Assembly (NCBI GenBank): GCA_024364805.1
Contig: CM044487.1
Coordinates: forward strand, 87,801,310-87,829,719
Direction of reading: 5' to 3'
Origin: Euprymna scolopes
Lineage: Eukaryota; Mollusca; Cephalopoda; Sepiida; Sepiolidae
Length of the DNA: 28,410 nt
Below, piece after piece: positions 18,798 through 28,410 of the stretch (position 1 is its first letter; every line of letters begins with the position of its first letter). A model generated the notes under the pieces. That model was given only the letters and a program-made list of their open reading frames with translations, had not been told where the DNA came from and searched no databases. The translations under genes and the position numbers were made by a program.

Positions 18798-20090
18798 ACG
18801 TTTGATTATACGGAGAAACACTTCCCCTTTTCGCTTCTTTGCATTATCAATTCCGCCCTATACATTCCAAAAGTTTCTGTTTCCAACTTTTCTACTATTT
18901 TACAGTGTGACTATACGCCTTCTATGGTTTGCGTGTGTACTGTGGAGGTTAATCGGGTCAACGAAGTTTTCTTCATGAATAATTTCATTTTGATATTTTC
19001 CATAATCGAAGTGGTCCAGACCTTTAGAGGCAGCCCACCAATCCGATAAAATTCGTGCCCCTTGCTGTCAACTCTGGTAGTATTACACAGGTTCAAGCAC
19101 CATTAGGCGGCTTCTAAAACCCAGACCACATTCTTGACTTGTCTTCTGTTATACTTTGGCTTGAAAAAATAAGAATCCTCTATTTCTACTTCTTTCAATT
19201 TATTGTTTTTTCATCAATCTCAGCCAGCGTGATGGAATGATTGAGGATATCTTCTTTGCATTCAGTCAACTACTGTATGTGTGTCTGTATTACATATTTC
19301 CCTGCTTATAACCATCTGCGGAAACTTGAGGCTCTAACAAAATGCTATCATTAGATTTTTTTTTGTATTTGAAAGTGGCTTTTTTTAAGAAAAAAAGGAG
19401 CCCTTTATGATAGAATATGAAGATCTGCAAGATGGGTATCTTCAAATAAATCGGTCTATTTTTTTTCGATGCTTTACGTAATGTGCGGTGTTTCTCAAAT
19501 TTGTTGCAGAAAATGCTATTCATTATTACCCTAAAAAGCTGCTGTTGTGTGCAAGTTATTCTTTAATGAGGATAAATATGTTTTTTTATTTCATCGAAAG
19601 TAAATACCTGATTCACAATCGTTTTTCTGCTAGCAGAATCCGTTATAGACAAAATTAAGTAATTGAATGTTTTAAACAAACTAAAAAGAGAATACGCGTG
19701 TTTCATTTAATTTAAATTTAAATCATTTATAATTAATCACGTGATTAAATTTGCAAAAAATATCACGTGGTTACTAATCAGCCAGTAGAAGAATATATCT
19801 ATTGATATTGTTTAAAATTAAAAATTAAAAAGGGATGTATTGTTTATTTCCTTGTTAATTATAAAAAAAAGTTCTATTTACATTCTTTAAAACTAAGTTA
19901 TATATATATTGTATTAAATAAAGTGTTTATTTTTTGAATGCTGTTTATATTGTGTATTTTTTTAAATTCTGCTTACTTAAGAAAAAGCGTGGTGAAATTG
20001 ATCGAATCTAAAATTTAGGGTCCTGTGGTTGTGATAAATAACGAAATTCGCAAAGAATAAACATATATTTTGTTAGTAAATAGAATGTGC
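18798..20090. other. AT-rich sequence, no gene seen
   Basis: About 1.3 kb. Short frames only, and no terminal repeats or known protein motifs. ATCACGTG-type motifs occur near 19737-19770 (two CACGTG E-boxes about 25 bases apart) without an adjacent gene. Confidence 0.4.
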
Positions 20091-20124
20091 AATGAATGAA
20101 TGAATGAATGAATGAATGAATGAA

Positions 20125-20162
<38 letters not shown>

Positions 20163-20225
20163 TAGTAATAGTAGTAGTAGTAGTAGTAGCAGAAGAAGAA
20201 GAAGAAGAACAACAACAACAACAAC
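20091..20225. repeat. compound microsatellite (AATG)n(AAT)n(AGT)n(AAG)n(AAC)n
   Basis: Five short tandem motifs follow one another without unique spacers: AATG, AAT, TAG, AAG, AAC. Each differs from the last by one step. Confidence 0.92.
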
Positions 20226-20760
20226 GCTGGACATTTTATTTTGTCCCAAATGTTGTCTGCAAGTAAGAATCGTTTTAAAAAAGTCTTACAAAACTCCCGA
20301 CAAATTACCTGTCCTTGATAAGATCAAAACAAAAGACATGGTGGACGAACGGTAAAGAATTTTCTTGTCAAAATGATTAAAAAATTCTAATTGCTGTTCG
20401 TATCTAAAACTGAAATGTATCAACTATCCCCCAAAAGTATGAAAACAGTAAATATGAAAGGTGAGACTATCTTCAAATATCCTCTTAAATTTGAACTAGT
20501 GCAATGGACTTAAACTAAGTAAGTATTAATAAGTCCCTCTTACTTTTTTGTTTATTTGTTTGTTTATTTATCCCCTCCGTGTCTGTTCATATTTTTATGC
20601 GTGCGTGATAGTGCACGATAGCTCCAATATGCATGAGAGGTAAACACTATCTCTACGTAAGAACCACAGGTAAAACAATAATAGAAAAATGTATAATACA
20701 CATAACACAAACCGTGGGACCTAGCAAAAAGATCTGGAAATTATGATCGGCTAATTATCC
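20226..20760. other. unassigned sequence before the plus-strand LINE
   Basis: No frame of note. It may be the eroded 5' part of the LINE that follows, but no recognisable coding supports that. Confidence 0.35.
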
Positions 20761-23700
20761 CTCGGTAATCAACATGGCGGACCCGTTCGTCATCATGCGA
20801 ATGTTGGCCCACTTTCTAATTCCAGTAACGCAAATAAAACAGAGGCTGAACTGGTATGATACCGACTAAATACAGCACAGCCAAAATAACCATCAAAGAA
20901 GAAATACTCGAAGGAATAAATGGACAACGAAAGAGAATAGATTCGTGATGCAATGCTATTATAGAAGCCATCCTTAAACATAGATATGCAGGCTACGGAA
21001 ACGAATGAAAGAGCTATGAGACCTTCCCAGTGAGTACCATATGATAGAATAAAGAATTGCATACTAAGCTAGACTGATACTCAAGAAAGGCATGCTCACA
21101 AAACTGGAATTAACAGAAATACAGCGAAAAATAAATGATAAAATTGAGCATAAAGAAGCTCGCACTGGAACCGCACGTGTAGAAACCTCACAAATGTAAG
21201 CCTCTGAAGGAGAAACACCACAGATGAAGATTGGACTCTTCAAAGGTTCAAAACAAAAACAATGAAACAGAGTTAACAGGATGAAGCAGATGAAACAAAA
21301 AATACGGTTCATTAACAAGCAAAAAAACAAAACAAAACACCAAAGCTCCCATCCGTAAGGAACCAAGAGTAGAAGAAATTAAATACAGAAACAGAGAAGG
21401 TTAACAATCTCCTCCCATACATCACAAAAAATTCAATCACAGACTTAAATAATTTGATTTACGCTGGCGCCAGTATTATAAGTATGAAATTCAAATAAAA
21501 AAAAACAACCGGGGAAAATGCATCGACAAAACCTGGAAGAAAATTAGGCTAGACATCCAAATTAACAAACATAAAAATGAAGCTTAAATAATAAACAAAA
21601 AAAAGCGACGTGGAGAAGATGGAAGATTGGAAATGTGACTGCCAGAGAGAGGGTTAATAAGAAACATGAAGAACTGAATCAAAAAGTAGCAGCAAAAATG
21701 GAAAATCGAGACGATCTAGATACAATCAGAACAGTGCAGTAAAACAAAATATTTGAAAACAATGAAAGCCAATTCTACCAAAATGTGAACGGAGAAACAA
21801 CAAAAACAGAACGACCGAACACGACAGCCACGAAAAATAAGATATGGAAAGAGCGACAAGATCACAATAGAAACGCCGAATGACTGAAATACATGAAAGA
21901 AGAGTAACAACAAACTGAAGAAGGGACAGTGAATGAAATCAGCAAGGAAACCCAAAAGAAAACTATTGAACAAAATGGAAAACCAGAGAGCACCTGGACA
22001 CGACGGCATACATGCATACTGGTTCAAAAACATTCAAAACATTATACGAAAGGATAGCTCAAGACCTGAGACGATATATAAAGGACACAAATGTGGCAAA
22101 TTGAATTACAAAATGGTAGAACAACACTAATACAAAACACACAGAGAAAAGACTCGCCCCCAGAAATTATAGGACTAATACGCGCTTATCCACCATGTGA
22201 AAAATACTAATAGCACAACCAAGGGAGCAAATCTAGCACTCCCTGAATAATTGTGGACTTCTTCCACAGGAACAGAAAGGATGCCGAAATGGGGAAAAAA
22301 GGAACACATGATCTGCTATGTATAGATAAAAAATATTGAAGGAGGTAAAAAGGAGAAATAATTTAGCAATAGCATGGATAGATTACAAAAAAAGCATACG
22401 GCAGGGTCCACCAATGCTTAGAATGTTTAAAAATGTATAAAATATCAGGCGAGATTATCAACGTGATTGAAAATGCAACGAGAATATGAAGATTGGAACT
22501 GACATCTGACGGAAATTAATGTAGAAAGAGACATCTTTCAGGAAGATTAGCTATCACCATTAGTGGTCATAGCCATGATGCTCCTGAACAATATACTGAA
22601 ACTGAGCAGTTATCATCAAAGCAACAGAAAGAAAGAGATAGTTGTAAAAGAAATATCTCAAAAGAACAAGAAAACTAAATTATATAGCAAAAACCTATAA
22701 AAGGAATAAATACGTGGACAGTATCACTAGTAAGATACTCTGGATCGTTCATGGGGGACTAAAGAAGTACTCATACAACTGGATCAGAAGACCAGGAAAC
22801 TCATGACCATGCACAGTGCACTACACTCAAAGGACAATGTTGAGTGATTCTTTGTGAAAAGGAAAGAGGGCCGGTAAGGACTGGTTTGTTAAGAAGACTG
22901 TGTGAATGACACTAAAAAGAATTAGAAAAATACATAATGTAAAACACTGAAAGGATAATTATGGCAGCGAGGGACACTGAACAAAATCAGCAAAAGAGAA
23001 AAGAGAGAGGACAAGGGGAGAAAAGGAAAATGGGAATAGAAACAAATACACGGAAGACTGATAAGAATGAAAAAAGATGAAAACAACGAGAACATTTGGA
23101 CATAGGTGTAAAAAGATCACCTAAATCGAGAAACTGAATCCATAACTGCAGCACAATACATCTTAAGCATATCAAAGCAAAGATCGGCAAAACACAAGAA
23201 AACAGCAAACGTAGACTCTGTGGACAAAGAGACGAAACGATAAACCATGCGGGAAGCAAATGCTGGAAAATAACACAAAAGAAATATAAGAACAAGCAGA
23301 GCCAAGTGGGGAGGGCAGTACATTTAGAATTATGCAAACAACTGCATCTCGAACGCACATACAAATGGTACAAAAATATGCCGAAAACATTACTTGGAAA
23401 TGGGAATCACAAACTCCTATTGGACATGGACATACAACAGATAAACCATCCAAGCAACACGACCGGATATCATAATAATTTACAAGAAAAAATCCCGTGA
23501 AATTGTACACTTTGCTGTTCCAGCTAACCAGAGGGTAAATATCAAAGAAAAGGAGAAACAGAGCAAATACACAGAGCTAGCCAGATAGCTGAAAGGATAT
23601 GTACGATAAAGAAAATAAAAAATAACATCTATAATAGTAGGACGACTAAGAACAATCCCGAATACTTTGAAAAAAGAATGGGAATAATTGGAATCAGTGG

Positions 23701-23981
23701 AATATGTGAAAAGATACAACGAATAACGATAATGAAAACAGCTGAAATATTAAGGAAAACCCTTGAATGCGGAGATTAATACACATGAGCCACGTGCGCG
23801 GGTTAGACGAGCTGCTGCAGAGGCAAAACATGAAGAAGTGTTATATAGAACCAAGAACATTGAATCTGCATATATATAAGTTCTCTATCCCCTCCCCCAT
23901 CCCATCCGATTACCCCATTATCGCCAGCCTAAAGAAAAGTGATGCAAAATAGTTGAGGAGGGTCGTGGAGGGTGAAAAGAC

Positions 23982-23982
<1 letters not shown>

Positions 23983-24030
<48 letters not shown>
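23983..24030. repeat. (GA)n microsatellite
   Basis: About 45 bases of uninterrupted GA inside the 3' untranslated part of the plus-strand LINE. The minus-strand LINE copy has only GGAGAGAAAG in the equivalent place, so the run expanded in this copy. Confidence 0.92.
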
Positions 24031-24032
<2 letters not shown>

Positions 24033-24306
24033 GACCAGACCTCCGCTGCAAACAAATGCGAAGAGAAATTGGACCTTGGGGAGGTTTATGGATACTTAAA
24101 TTCTACTGGATACCAACATCCGCTGGCAGAAATAAATCAATGATAAGCGGCTGTTGCGATAATGCAAATTCATTTGAAAATGTTATCGAAAGAAGTTAAG
24201 AGTACTGAAAATCTAGGGAGACTCGTTGTCACTCAGCTTCCAGGGAACACCACATGTTGTTTTCAAGGAGAGATCCTTGATGATGTGCGTGAAAGCTCCT
24301 TGTGAG

Positions 24307-24329
24307 ACAACAACAACAAAAACAACAAC

Positions 24330-24377
<48 letters not shown>
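24307..24377. repeat. (ACA)n(AAT)n LINE tail
   Basis: A trinucleotide tail of ACA passing into AAT directly follows the LINE 3' untranslated region. Simple-repeat tails instead of poly(A) are known in several LINE clades. On the complementary strand the run gives tyrosine or isoleucine repeats in silico, which are not genes. Confidence 0.85.
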
Positions 24378-24774
24378 TCTTAAATTTCTTGGATTTTGGC
24401 AAGACAGAAGTGCTGTTCGTTTGAACTTCTGATCCGGAGGGTTGTGAGTCCTGCACTAAACGTGCAGTTCTCTTCAGATTAAATTCATTCCTATTTTTGT
24501 TCACCATAAGATTAAGTTGTATTTGTAGAGGTCCCTTCTCTGGTATTTTTATCGAGACACTGTCTCCAAGTGAGTGGCAATCAAGGGTAAAGGGTGTTTT
24601 AAGTGCTCGTAAAACCTGGTAAGCCCCGTCGGACATCAAACCGGTATTTCTCTACTATAGGTTTGTGTTTTATTGTTGCAACCAATCATTATTTTTATCG
24701 AGATACAAGCTCTAGAAAAACTGTCGGCCAAGGCTCAGAGCTCTTTCTACCCACAATGAAAGGCTATATCTTTA
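24378..24774. other. spacer between two convergent LINE tails
   Basis: Unassigned. On the minus strand 24380-24639 is open for about 80 residues before entering the AAT repeat, containing SIKIPEKGPLQIQLNLMVNK. I do not recognise it and would not call a gene. ATTTTTATCGAGA occurs twice (about 24547 and about 24694), suggesting a small duplication. Confidence 0.4.
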
Positions 24775-27117
24775 CTTTGGTATTATTATTTACTTACTAC
24801 GAGTATTCACACAAACCATCGTCAAAGATTGTTCTTTGACAACAAATAGTGGTGTTCCCTGGAGTCTGTGCGACAACAGGTTTCCCCAGATTTCCAGTAC
24901 TCTCCAACTATTTTTTGACAACCTTTGCAAATTAATTTGCGGTATCGCAACAGCTGATTACCATTGATTTCTCGTTGGCGGCGGTTTACTGGAATTTGGG
25001 TGGCAATAAGCCCCCCAAGGCCCCAATCTTCTTTGCACATCTTTAGTGGTAGTCTGACTAGTTCTTTCTCTCCTCAGTCTTCCCCTCCTCCTTGGCCCTC
25101 ATTATTTGGTGTGGTGCCTGTTTACGGTGGGCGCGGTTTCTTCATTTGTACAGTTTCAGTTCTCATGATTTAATGTTATGTTACTTTGTGTTTTGCATCT
25201 GTAGCCTTTTCTGTGTCCAGTTTGTGTGTAGTGTTAGGGTTTGTCTTAATAGTTCTGCAGTTTACATTATTGAAATTCGTTGTATATTCTCGGTCATCCC
25301 TCTGATTCCTATCACTCCCATTCTTTTTTCAAAGTTCTTTGGTATCGTTCCTAGCGCTTCTACTATTACTGGTGTTATTTTTACTTTCTTCATTCTCCAG
25401 ATCCCTTTGAGCTTTCTAGCCAGTTCCGTGAATTTACTCCGCTTCTCATTCTATTTGATTTTTACTTTGTGGTCTGCTGGCACGGTAAAATCTATTATCT
25501 GACAGACCGACCTTTTCCTTCTCGCTAATTATTATATCCGGTTTTCTCGTTTGGATGGGTTTATCCAATTGTATATCCATGCCCCATAGGGTCTTGTAAT
25601 TTTCATTTTCCATTACTGCTGCCTGTTTGTGTTTGTACCATTAATCTGTGTGTCCAAAATTCATTTGTTTGCATAATGGCCAATGCACCGCCTACCCCAC
25701 TTGACCGTGTCTGTTTTTTTTTATTATTTTGGGGTTATTTTACTGCATTCACTTATTATGTGGTTTATTGTTTCGTCCCTCTATCCGCAGAGTCTGCATT
25801 TGCTGTTTTCTTGTGTCTTGTCGATCCTAGCTTTGATGTGGTTGGTTCTAATTGCATTATCTTGCGCAGCTGTTATTAGTGATTTAGTTTCCCTGTTAAG
25901 GTTTCCTTTTTGTAGCCATTTCCAAGTGTTTTCGTTTGTCTCTTCTTTTGTAATCCTTCTGAATCGTTTATGTAGCTTTTCTCGTCTTATTCCTCATCTC
26001 TTTTTCTATCTTGTTTGTTTATTTCGTATCTTTAGCTGCAGTAATTATACTTTCGGTTTTCTGCATTATGTATTTTGCTAATTCTTTTTTCGTGTTATTT
26101 ACACAGTCTTCCATAGACAACAGTCACCTTCTTCCGTCTTTCTTTTTCGTATATAGCCAATCAGTATCATCAATTGAGTGTAGTGTATTGTGCATCGTCG
26201 TTAGTTTCCTGGTCTTCTGATTTCTTAGTTCTCCTTTGGTCCAGTTTATAAAAGGTCCACAATAAATGACACTTCCCACTTGTTTATTCTTTTAATTAGG
26301 TTTCGACTATTTAGTTTGGTTTCGAGGAGGTTTCTTGTTCTTCTTAGGTATTCCTTTTCAATTTTCTTTTTCCTTTCCGTTATTTTGATGGCGTCTGCTT
26401 CCAGCACTCCCAGGTATTTGTAGCTACCATGTTCGCCTAGTGCCATCATTTGTGCTTGATTTGGCAATACTATACCTTCTGCTGCTTATAGTTTTCCCGT
26501 CCTTATGGTGAGCAGTGCGCACTTTTCCATGCCAAAGTCCATTTAGATATCCTGGTTAAAGATTCTGGTCGTGTTCATTAATGCTTCTAGTCCTGTCTTT
26601 GTTTTTGCAAACAGCTTCAGTTCATCCATGTACATAAGGTAGTTCATTTTTTCTTCCGTGTTAGTAAACTTATATCCGGCTTGGCATTTTTTTAGGATGT
26701 TGTTCAGGAGCATCATGGCTATAATGAACAGTAATGATGATAGGGAATCATCTTGGAAGATTCCTCTTTGTATGTTGATTTCAGTTATATGTCCAACAGC
26801 TGTCAGTTCAAGTCTCCATTTTTTTCATTGCATTTTCTATCAGATTGGTTATGTTCCTTGGTATTTTCTACATTCTCGGGCATTTTATTATCTATGCTTG
26901 TGGGATTCTATCATATGCTTTTTTTATAGTCTATCCATGCCATGGCTAAGTTTTTTTTCTAGTTTTGGCCTCCTACAAGATCTTTTGGTCTATGTATAAT
27001 AGGTCGTGGGGTTCTTTTTCCTTTTCGGCATCCTTTCTGTTCCTCTGGGAGTAGTCTACGAATATGAAGTGACTGATAAATTTCTTCTCTCAGTTGCGTG
27101 GTAAGTATTTTCCACAA
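24775..27117 (-). mobile_element. decayed LINE, minus-strand copy of the same family
   Basis: On the minus strand, from 27117 down, it gives LLPEEQKGCRKGKR (about 27045), AMAWIDYKKS (about 26945), and YKYLGVLEADAIKITERKKK with TRNLLETKLNSRNLIKRINK (26420-26280). A zinc-knuckle region and VHWPLCKQMNF follow (about 25690-25650), then KTLWGMDIQ, KPDIIISEKE (about 25540) and the closing TAELLRQTLT (about 25240). The 3' untranslated region (25230-24775) aligns well with 23990-24300 of the plus-strand copy (GGAACACCAC, AGCTGTTGCGATA). The 5' half of the protein is missing, ending against an AAT repeat. The two copies lie tail to tail. Confidence 0.7.
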
Positions 27118-27122
27118 AACAC

Positions 27123-27248
<126 letters not shown>

Positions 27249-27297
27249 ACAGCTACCATAATCCTCATTACAATTATTACAAGTATTATCATTATCA

Positions 27298-27341
27298 TGG
27301 ACGGTTACCAACAATAATGATTTATTGTTGGTAACCGTCCA
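27298..27341. repeat. perfect hairpin, 20-base arms, 4-base loop
   Basis: TGGACGGTTACCAACAATAA at 27298-27317 is the exact reverse complement of 27322-27341; the loop is TGAT. It sits at the junction between a moderately GC-rich block (27341-27540) and an AAT-rich tail. This is consistent with a fold-back at the end of a retroelement, or with a local inverted duplication. Confidence 0.85.
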
Positions 27342-27540
27342 TCTCGTGGGAGGATGGTGTAGCAATGGAGCTATATAGCCTGTGTAGGCTTATATGGGAT
27401 GATAGCTGTAGCCCATGCTGCAATGCCCACCGTCTCTGCGAAGCCAGAAAATCCAAGGGAAACATATAATTGATACAGGTTGGCGCTAACTTGTCTGTAT
27501 TAACCTCCACAGTCCCTCTTTGAGTGATATGCATTCGGCA
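27341..27540 (-). mobile_element. possible 3' end of a SINE or LINE with AAT tail
   Basis: A block of balanced base composition in AT-rich DNA, ending on the minus strand in ACCAACAATAA followed by AAT-rich sequence and the (AAT)n run. No protein motif is seen and it is too short to classify. Confidence 0.35.
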
Positions 27541-27544
27541 ACAG

Positions 27545-28170
27545 ATATCCTAGTAGGTCTAGTTTACATTCTATAAATACAGAAATTTATTGGAAGGACT
27601 TGAGTTTTAATTACATTCCTAATAATGGAACATACGCTTATAGTCCCGAGATATTAAAAAAAAACTTTATTTATTGTGATAAGCCTTTTGCCTATTGACA
27701 TGAGTTAAATATTTTCCTATCCTATTTTACGTTGTACAAATTGGTGAAATATAAAACAAAACTCAAATACGTAAGTCATTCTCGGAATAAAAAAATCAAT
27801 GTATTGATTATTTGACTACGAAATTTTCCAATAAACTTACCCTATCATTTTATTATAAATGAAAAAAAAAAAGATTATGAAAGCTACATTTTAAAAACAA
27901 CTAGATGTGTTCTATGTGTGCTTAAAATTTTACCTAGAAAGTATTTGCTATTAAAAGTCAGGGTAGTTCCGGACACTAGGTATATCCAGAATAATAAAGC
28001 TAATAAAATTAATATAATGATACAATTTTTCAAACGAATTAAATTGATTCAACAAATAAATAAACAAATAGACTAATCTATTCTAAATGTAAGATATAAA
28101 GGTTTAAGTAAATTAAACCGACAAAAGACGTCAAAAAATTAAAAAAATAAAAAAAGAAAGAAGAACTTCA
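27545..28170. other. gene B first intron, near exon 1; nothing recognised
   Basis: Very AT-rich with no frames or repeats of note. In the gene model it is the first 600 bases of the intron after the donor at 28176. Confidence 0.4.
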
Positions 28171-28175
28171 CTTAC

Positions 28176-28281
28176 CCCATGTAGGCTCGACCATGTCGTC
28201 TACGGGATTAGGGTTCCATACTGCTTCGCTTAAAGCTATCATAACGCAGAACAATATGACGATTTTCATAAAGCTTTTCAT
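28176..28281 (-). CDS. gene B exon 1: signal peptide and propeptide of secreted Cys-rich peptide
   Basis: The minus-strand ATG at 28281 (context GAAATGA, A at -3) opens MKSFMKIVILFCVMIALSEA, a classic signal peptide: Lys near the start, an Ile/Val/Leu/Phe core, and S-E-A for cleavage. A short acidic propeptide follows with NPNP, DDM and VEP. The exon has 35 codons plus one base and ends at a strong donor (G then GTAAGTGAAG), phase 1, matching the phase of the Cys-rich exons at 12374 and 1094. A second Met at codon 5 could also start. The nearest compatible acceptor I see downstream on this strand is 12374. The resulting precursor would be signal, acidic pro-part, then two Cys modules. No further exon was found in between, but the 15.8 kb is full of mobile elements. 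Confidence 0.75.
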
Positions 28282-28342
28282 TTCGATATAGTTTGTCTGG
28301 TATATCTGCTTTAAGAATTAACCAAGAAGGGATATAAACGTG

Positions 28343-28367
28343 CTTTTATATGCATATAACTTCCGGC
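28343..28367 (-). promoter_or_regulatory. gene B core promoter: Ets-like site and TATA box
   Basis: On the minus strand GCCGGAAG (28360-28367), TATGCA and TATAAAAG (28343-28350), then CACGTTTAT. This matches 10534-10558 base for base over most of 45 positions, far above the divergence of the surrounding intron. The TATA box lies about 62 bases above the ATG, so transcription probably starts near 28315. Confidence 0.65.
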
Positions 28368-28379
28368 TAAAATTATGTT

Positions 28380-28383
<4 letters not shown>

Positions 28384-28410
<27 letters not shown>
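28384..28410. repeat. (TA)n microsatellite at window edge
   Basis: A TA run continuing beyond the window, just upstream of the gene B promoter. Confidence 0.9.

Larger units (their letters stand above)
20762..24377 (+). mobile_element. decayed LINE, plus-strand copy
   Basis: Broken frames on the plus strand carry, in order: an N-terminal basic region (20762-21900), then APGHDGIHAYWFKN (about 21990, the RT entry motif). A partial GLLPQEQKGCR (about 22260) and a WIDYKKAY-like trace (about 22380) follow, then GINTWTVSLVRYSG (about 22700). Next come a Cys/His zinc-knuckle region (RRLCG, SKCWK, about 23210-23270) with VHLELCKQLHLERTYKWYKN (23318-23370). The closing TAEILRKTLECGD lies before a stop at 23776. 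A 3' untranslated part with a (GA)n insert ends in ACA and AAT repeats at 24377. The RT core is largely lost and stops are frequent. The sense strand is strikingly A-rich. From memory it belongs with R2/R4-like elements common in molluscs and cnidarians; the clade is uncertain. Confidence 0.7.

Noticed and set aside
20091-20225. CRISPR-like or satellite array
   Set aside because: The units are 3-4 bases without spacers; it is a compound microsatellite.
20793-23719. Minus-strand frames rich in Phe, Leu, Ser and Cys that look like membrane proteins
   Set aside because: They are antisense to an A-rich LINE whose own motifs are visible on the plus strand. The hydrophobicity comes from the T-rich complement.
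24229-24639. A 136-residue minus-strand protein ahead of the AAT repeat
   Set aside because: Two thirds is unfamiliar sequence without motifs and the rest is microsatellite. It lies between two LINE tails and has no splice or promoter support.
25092-26999. Plus-strand hydrophobic frames resembling membrane proteins
   Set aside because: They are antisense to the minus-strand LINE copy; the sense motifs (YKYLGVLEAD, KPDIIISEKE) are on the other strand.

Overview
The window is AT-rich, intron- and transposon-laden animal DNA. Long (TA)n, (AAT)n and (GA)n microsatellites, decayed LINEs, Tc1/mariner copies, Helitron ends and a Penelope-like element with a GIY-YIG domain fill most of it. I lean towards a mollusc, possibly a cephalopod, from the repeat mix, but this is a weak inference; no conserved housekeeping gene is present to settle it.

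The host genes I can support are on the minus strand: a head-to-tail tandem pair encoding small secreted cysteine-rich peptides. Each has a signal-peptide exon and a cysteine-rich terminal exon. Gene B uses exon 1 at 28176-28281 and exon 2 at 12190-12374. Gene A uses exon 1 near 10368-10467 and exon 2 at 1012-1094. The exon 1 regions share a promoter (Ets-like CCGGAAGT, then a TATA box). The exon 2 regions share a phase-1 acceptor, the 3' end with its AATAAA signal, and several hundred bases of flanking intron. The peptide module is C-x7-CC-x7/9-CC-x4-C. Gene B carries two modules at an exact 30-residue period and looks intact. Gene A has one module and looks reduced. I do not recognise the family.

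Layout: 880-2395 is gene A exon 2, its intron flank and an unidentified richer-GC insertion. 2395-3070 is a decayed Tc1/mariner. 3499-4158 is a 5'-truncated LINE. 5274-7458 holds Helitron ends and a decayed copy of a dispersed protein family. 7680-9114 is a Tc1/mariner with both terminal repeats. 9150-9400 has a tRNA-like SINE head. 10242-11257 has gene A exon 1, two Helitron ends and a long palindrome. 12065-12830 is gene B exon 2 and its intron flank. 12970-14203 is a second mariner. 14263-17482 is a Penelope-like fossil with inverted ends. 17500-20225 holds short tandem and inverted repeats. 20760-27117 holds two copies of one LINE family facing each other tail to tail. 27298-27540 is the end of another retroelement. 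28176-28410 is gene B exon 1 and promoter.

If the pairing is right, gene B has an intron of about 15.8 kb and gene A one of about 9.3 kb, both built almost wholly from mobile elements. All calls come from reading the sequence; no database search was run.
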